Assembly (NCBI GenBank): GCA_019456075.1 | Contig: VRUN01000010.1 | Span: 1 to 38,093, forward strand | DNA length: 38,093 nt | Direction of reading: 5' to 3' | Source of the DNA: Candidatus Methylomirabilota bacterium | GTDB lineage: Bacteria > Methylomirabilota > Methylomirabilia > Methylomirabilales > CSP1-5 | Part shown: positions 35,474 through 38,093 of the stretch, in pieces | Numbering within the stretch: the stretch's first letter is position 1 | Layout of the letters: every line of letters begins with the position of its first letter | Position numbers and translations under genes: made by a program | The notes under the pieces: generated by a model | Database searches by the model: none | What the model was told of the DNA's origin: nothing | Seen by the model: only the letters and a program-made list of their open reading frames with translations

Positions 35474-35502
35474 ACCATAGCACAGGGACACATCGCGTTC
35501 AA
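35474..35502 (-). promoter_or_regulatory. Sigma-70-like promoter for the polyprenyl synthase-lepA-lepB run
   Basis: Minus-strand TTGAAC (35497-35502) and TATGGT (35474-35479), 17 bp apart, each 4 of 6 matches to consensus. It lies about 70 bp upstream of the GTG start and just after a heptamer array. Moderate support. Confidence 0.4.
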
Positions 35503-35514
35503 CACCCATCAAGA

Positions 35515-35604
35515 GGTTCAGAGTTCAGGGTCCATGGTTCATGGTTTAGAGTTTTCAGAAAGAAATCGCGAAGTTGCCCTGAACGATGAACCCTGGCCCA
35601 TGAA
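35515..35604. repeat. Inverted heptamer tandem array between PAP2 and polyprenyl synthase genes
   Basis: Left arm from 35515: GGTTCAG, AGTTCAG, GGTCCAT, GGTTCAT, GGTTTAG. The right arm (about 35576-35604) is CCCTGAA, CGATGAA, CCCTGGC, CCATGAA, inverted relative to the left. The right arm reaches the stop codon of the PAP2 gene. Confidence 0.88.
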
Positions 35605-36138
35605 CTATGTGAGGCGCTTTTCCGCTCCACGCATGAGGCGGATGAACATGGCAGCGCAGATCAGGCCCACAAGGACCCCGCCTACCACATCGGCTGGATA
35701 GTGAACCCCGACATAGACCCTGGAATACCCCACCGCAGCGGCCACCAGGAGGAGGGGGATCGCCAAGATCCGGTAGGAATAGGCAAAAAGGACGGCCTGG
35801 GCCGTGACATTCGTGGCGTGACTCGAAGGAAAGGAGAAAGGGCTCCCATTACAGCTGACGAGGACACGCACAGCCTCCAGGGCCTGACAGGGCCGAGGGC
35901 GCTGGAACCAATGCTTGAGCAACTCGCTCACCCCATACGAGACGACAAACAGCAGCAAGGCCATGACGACCACGACCCGTCCCTTTCGATCTCCCCAGAC
36001 GAGTAGCCCGATTCCCCCGACGGCAAGAAAGAGGAGGAGAGGACCGGGATCGGTGATAGCCGGCATGAGACGATCGAAGACAGCATTGCTGAGATCACTG
36101 TTGATCACCCGAAAGATGGTGAGGTCAAGACCAGACAT
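35605..36138 (-). CDS. PAP2-family membrane phosphatase
   Basis: 177 residues with about five hydrophobic segments. The acid-phosphatase triad motifs are present: KHWFQRPRP (75-83), SFPSSHATN (His107) and SRVYVGVHYPADVVGG (Arg140, His147). Members dephosphorylate lipid phosphates such as undecaprenyl diphosphate or phosphatidic acid outside the inner membrane. The substrate here is unknown. The ATG at 36138 has a weak ribosome site; the frame is open to 36219. It lies just after a glycosyltransferase remnant, a common pairing in lipid-linked sugar modification. Confidence 0.88.
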   Translation of the reverse strand: MSGLDLTIFRVINSDLSNAVFDRLMPAITDPGPLLLFLAVGGIGLLVWGDRKGRVVVVMALLLFVVSYGVSELLKHWFQRPRPCQALEAVRVLVSCNGSPFSFPSSHATNVTAQAVLFAYSYRILAIPLLLVAAAVGYSRVYVGVHYPADVVGGVLVGLICAAMFIRLMRGAEKRLT

Positions 36139-36208
36139 CACGCGTCCCGCTTCGCCAGGAGAAAGATGGACCGGTGTGTCACCACGAGTCTTTTTCCGTG
36201 GCCCACCC

Positions 36209-36587
36209 TCACTCCTCAACCGGTCTGCGGAACACCTGACGGACTGCGTAGACCGGGTTGCCTTGCGATTCGTGATAGACCCGGACCAAGAGCTCTCCCA
36301 ACAGCCCCAGGACGATGAGCTGGACCCCCCCGATCGCGAGCGGGACAGTGAGCAGGAGGAGGGGACGGGTGCCGATATCGTGTCCCCCCACCACCGGAGA
36401 CGACCTAGTTGGCGATTCGAGAGGGGAGTCGCCGGCTCCCCTCATCCACCAGGACCACCTCGTAGGGGAGGCCGAGGGGATCCCAGGCCTCTCCAATGGC
36501 GCTCCCCAGGGGGCGCAGGTTTTTCTCCTCGTTGACCCCCGGGATCACGAGAGAAAGGGGGAGGGTTTGGGATGGATCAGGGTTCAT
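36209..36587 (-). pseudogene. Glycosyltransferase family 2 remnant with internal deletion
   Basis: Two pieces in different frames. The 5' piece (from the ATG at 36587 to a stop at 36405) has LPLSLVIPGVNEEKNLRPLG and LPYEVVLVDEGSR, the N-terminus of a polyprenyl-phosphate glycosyltransferase. The 3' piece (about 36373-36209) reads GTRPLLLLTVPLAIGGVQLI then LGELLVRVYHESQGNPVYAV, the C-terminal membrane segment and tail of the same family. Family members are about 310 residues, so roughly 220 are lost from the middle. An 8-bp inverted repeat (GAGGGGAG/CTCCCCTC, 36421-36428 and 36436-36443) lies at the break. The product cannot be functional. Confidence 0.85.
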
Positions 36588-36615
36588 GGTTCAGGGTTTC
36601 GGAGTTACAGTTTAG
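36581..36615. repeat. Heptamer tandem array at the 5' end of the glycosyltransferase remnant
   Basis: Five units: GGTTCAT, GGTTCAG, GGTTTCG, GAGTTAC, AGTTTAG. Single arm. It overlaps the ATG of the glycosyltransferase remnant. Confidence 0.8.
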
Positions 36616-36642
36616 GGGCCACGATCACTGTGTGGACCCTGA

Positions 36643-36685
36643 CAAAAGAAATCGCGGACCGCGCAGTCCATAGGAAGGGGTCCGC
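36643..36685 (-). terminator. Possible intrinsic terminator after the M48 protease gene
   Basis: GCGGACC/GGTCCGC (36679-36685 with 36654-36660), a 7-bp stem with an 18-nt loop, is followed on the minus strand by GATTTCTTTTGTC. The T-run is interrupted, and the site lies about 170 bp after the protease stop. Confidence 0.4.
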
Positions 36686-36738
36686 TCAACTTGGCGAGAT
36701 GCTACCACACCCCACTTCCGTGTCCAGCGCTTTGTTTT

Positions 36739-36766
36739 GGTTCACGGTTCACAGTTCACGGTTCAC
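36739..36766. repeat. Heptamer tandem array downstream of the M48 protease gene
   Basis: Four units: GGTTCAC, GGTTCAC, AGTTCAC, GGTTCAC. Single arm, same GTTCANN unit as the arrays beside the tRNA 28 kb away. Confidence 0.85.
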
Positions 36767-36856
36767 GGAAGAGCCTTACGATCCCCTGACGATCAATAAT
36801 GCAGCAGCAACTGTACTTACGAGGTGGGTTACGTTGAAAGGAGGTGGGGAAATTCG

Positions 36857-37561
36857 TTAGGGAAGATCGTCGAAGGACCCCATCAGCCGGTAGAACCGCT
36901 TGAGCGTCACTTCCGGATCTTGCTCCACGCTCCTTCCCTCGAGGAGCAGGGCGATCTTTTCAGCCAGGAGAATCCGCTCGGCGTGGGTTGGATGGCCGCC
37001 CGCCTCTGTATCCCCGAACCCCGAGGCAAGTTCGACCGCCATCCGCTCAAACACTTTGGTCCCAACCTTGATATCATAGCCGGCGCGGTGCGCGTAAAAC
37101 AGTCCCCGAATGTCCGCCTCTCGCTCTGCCCCTTTCTGGGTCCCTCCGAGCAGACCGTGATCAGCCAAGCTGGGGAGATGGCCCAGCTCGTGGCCTACGA
37201 CCACCGCCAGTTCATCGTCGCTCTTGACGAACCTGAGCATTCCCAGGCACACCTTGATCCGCTCCTCCCCCACATAGGCGTCCACCGCATCACACCCCAC
37301 CACCTCATCCGTCACACGGGGCGGGTCCGGCATGCCGAGCAGCAGGCGCGTGAGCACCCCTTCAAGCCGCACCTGCTGACGCCACCTGAACTGCGCGGCC
37401 CTCTGCTCTAACCAGGCGGCCTGGGCTTGTTCCTTCTGCTCGGACACCAATACGCTGAGGCCCGGTTCGCGGAAGCCCGAGGCGCAGGCCGTCAGCAGCG
37501 CTAAGACGCTGGCCGTCAGCACCATTATCCCGAGACGGACCACATTCCGCCCCCGCGTCAT
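36857..37561 (-). CDS. M48-like metalloprotease lipoprotein
   Basis: 234 residues. It has a lipoprotein signal peptide: basic MTRGRNVVRL, a hydrophobic core, and lipobox LTAC with Cys26. The zinc motif HELGH is at 124-128 (LAVVVGHELGHLPSL) and a third-ligand candidate lies in GAEREADIRGLFYAHRAGYD, as in M48 peptidases such as BepA and LoiP that act on outer-membrane proteins. It lacks the membrane helices of HtpX and the long TPR tail of BepA. The ATG at 37561 is chosen for the signal peptide; a TTG 12 codons earlier is possible. A sigma-54-like motif lies about 200 bp upstream. Confidence 0.88.
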   Translation of the reverse strand: MTRGRNVVRLGIMVLTASVLALLTACASGFREPGLSVLVSEQKEQAQAAWLEQRAAQFRWRQQVRLEGVLTRLLLGMPDPPRVTDEVVGCDAVDAYVGEERIKVCLGMLRFVKSDDELAVVVGHELGHLPSLADHGLLGGTQKGAEREADIRGLFYAHRAGYDIKVGTKVFERMAVELASGFGDTEAGGHPTHAERILLAEKIALLLEGRSVEQDPEVTLKRFYRLMGSFDDLP

Positions 37562-38024
37562 CAGACTGTATTCTTTCCGTTCGCCAGTGCTGTCCAATTA
37601 ATCTCCACCTGGCCGAGAACGCCTCCGGGCCCGCTACGGCTTCAGATCCGCATCCCCCGGGTAGAATCCTTTCCGGAAGCCCCTCTGGCGATGCAGCCTC
37701 CCGGGCTAGATTCCGAGCCTGTGTCCGATCCACCACCCCGAGAGAAATTGGCGTGGTATTTTGTGCACGTTCTATGCCAAGGCCTGAACCCGGTTTGAGG
37801 CAGACTCGGGGAAGTTAAAAGAAGGGGAGGGCACGAGAGAGGCAAGAAACACCGAGGGGCACTGTGGAAGTGTAGGAAATATCCCCACACAAACCCTCAG
37901 CGCCCCTTTGGGAAGTCTATAGCACCCACGAGGAGTAACTTGGAGGACTGATTGAGATTATCGGAGAAGGCGGCCCTAGCAGCGAATCGGTTTCGATGCC
38001 TTCTACGGGGCCCGGGAAATCCCG
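37562..38024. other. Intergenic region upstream of the M48 protease gene
   Basis: About 460 bp without a convincing gene. Short open frames (for example 37642-37890 on the minus strand) do not resemble known proteins. The stretch holds the sigma-54-like motif at 37764-37779. Nothing else was recognised. Confidence 0.5.
37764..37779 (-). promoter_or_regulatory. Sigma-54-like motif upstream of the M48 protease gene
   Basis: The minus strand reads TGGCATAGAACGTGCA. The -24 GG and -12 GC are exactly 10 nt apart; TGGCAT differs from TGGCAC at one base, and GTGCA differs from TTGCA at one base. It is about 200 bp from the start codon, so a long leader would be needed. Confidence 0.4.
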
Positions 38025-38093
38025 TTACTCGAGCTCGTCAATGCTGTAAACGACCGGGGTCCCCCACCAGCCTTCCTGTTTCGCGAGTTCTCT
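38025..38093 (-). CDS. C-terminal end of an unidentified protein (partial)
   Basis: The last 22 codons of a minus-strand frame that enters from beyond the window edge: RELAKQEGWWGTPVVYSIDE then LE and a TAA at 38025-38027. The tryptophan-containing, mixed composition looks protein-like, but the piece is too short to name. It may also be chance. Confidence 0.35.
   Translation of the reverse strand, partial: RELAKQEGWWGTPVVYSIDELE

Noticed and set aside
37642-37890. 82-residue minus-strand open frame upstream of the M48 gene
   Set aside because: Composition (Pro/Ser/Cys/His-rich) and lack of a ribosome site or any family pattern argue against a gene.

Overview
All recognisable genes in this 38 kb window lie on the minus strand, so transcription runs from high to low coordinates. 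The DNA is GC-rich. The gene content is that of a diderm (Gram-negative) bacterium: lpxC for lipid A, rpoD, an NtrY/NtrX sigma-54-type two-component pair, a lipoprotein peptidase, and HrcA with a CIRCE operator. Gene order (rho-rpmE-prfA-prmC-murA-his, and lpxC-ntrYX) would suit a deep-branching lineage near NC10/Methylomirabilota, Nitrospirota or the former Deltaproteobacteria. That placement is inference from order and protein style, because no rRNA is present.

Layout in the direction of transcription. 38.1-35.6 kb is an accessory-looking end. It holds the tail of an unknown gene, an M48-type lipoprotein protease, a group 2 glycosyltransferase remnant with its middle deleted, and a PAP2 phosphatase. 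35.4-31.8 kb: polyprenyl diphosphate synthase, lepA and lepB. 31.8-28.7 kb: hrcA-grpE-dnaJ behind a sigma-70 promoter, CIRCE and a structured leader; dnaK is absent. 28.5-26.7 kb: a truncated rsmE, a stand-alone 5'-3' exonuclease and coaE. 26.7-25.0 kb: rho with its own promoter, long leader and intrinsic terminator. 25.0-15.3 kb: a long run starting at a promoter just after the rho terminator: rpmE, prfA, prmC, murA, hisG, hisD, hisB, hisH, hisA, hisF, hisIE. 15.2-6.3 kb: a broken-up macromolecular-synthesis cluster: rpsU, yqeY, a terminator, mutS2, dnaG, rpoD, a CAT-anticodon tRNA, a zinc-ribbon coiled-coil protein, RNase HI and a DciA-like protein. 6.1-0 kb: lpxC behind a sigma-54-like promoter, then ntrY, ntrX, a predicted phosphoribosyltransferase and a HAMP membrane protein joined by 4-nt stop/start overlaps.

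The most unusual feature is a family of short tandem arrays with a 7-bp period (8 bp in one case), found at eleven places. Several have a left arm and a right arm of inverted heptamers around a unique centre. Each locus has its own or a shared unit (GTTCANN, GATGACC, GGGCTGA, TTGAGGG, GTCCAA). Two arrays lie in frame inside hisF and hisH, the two subunits of imidazole glycerol phosphate synthase, and add proline/serine-rich loops to both. Two others bracket the tRNA gene. A second striking feature is the hrcA leader, where three copies of a 11-15 nt sequence could form mutually exclusive hairpins directly next to CIRCE.
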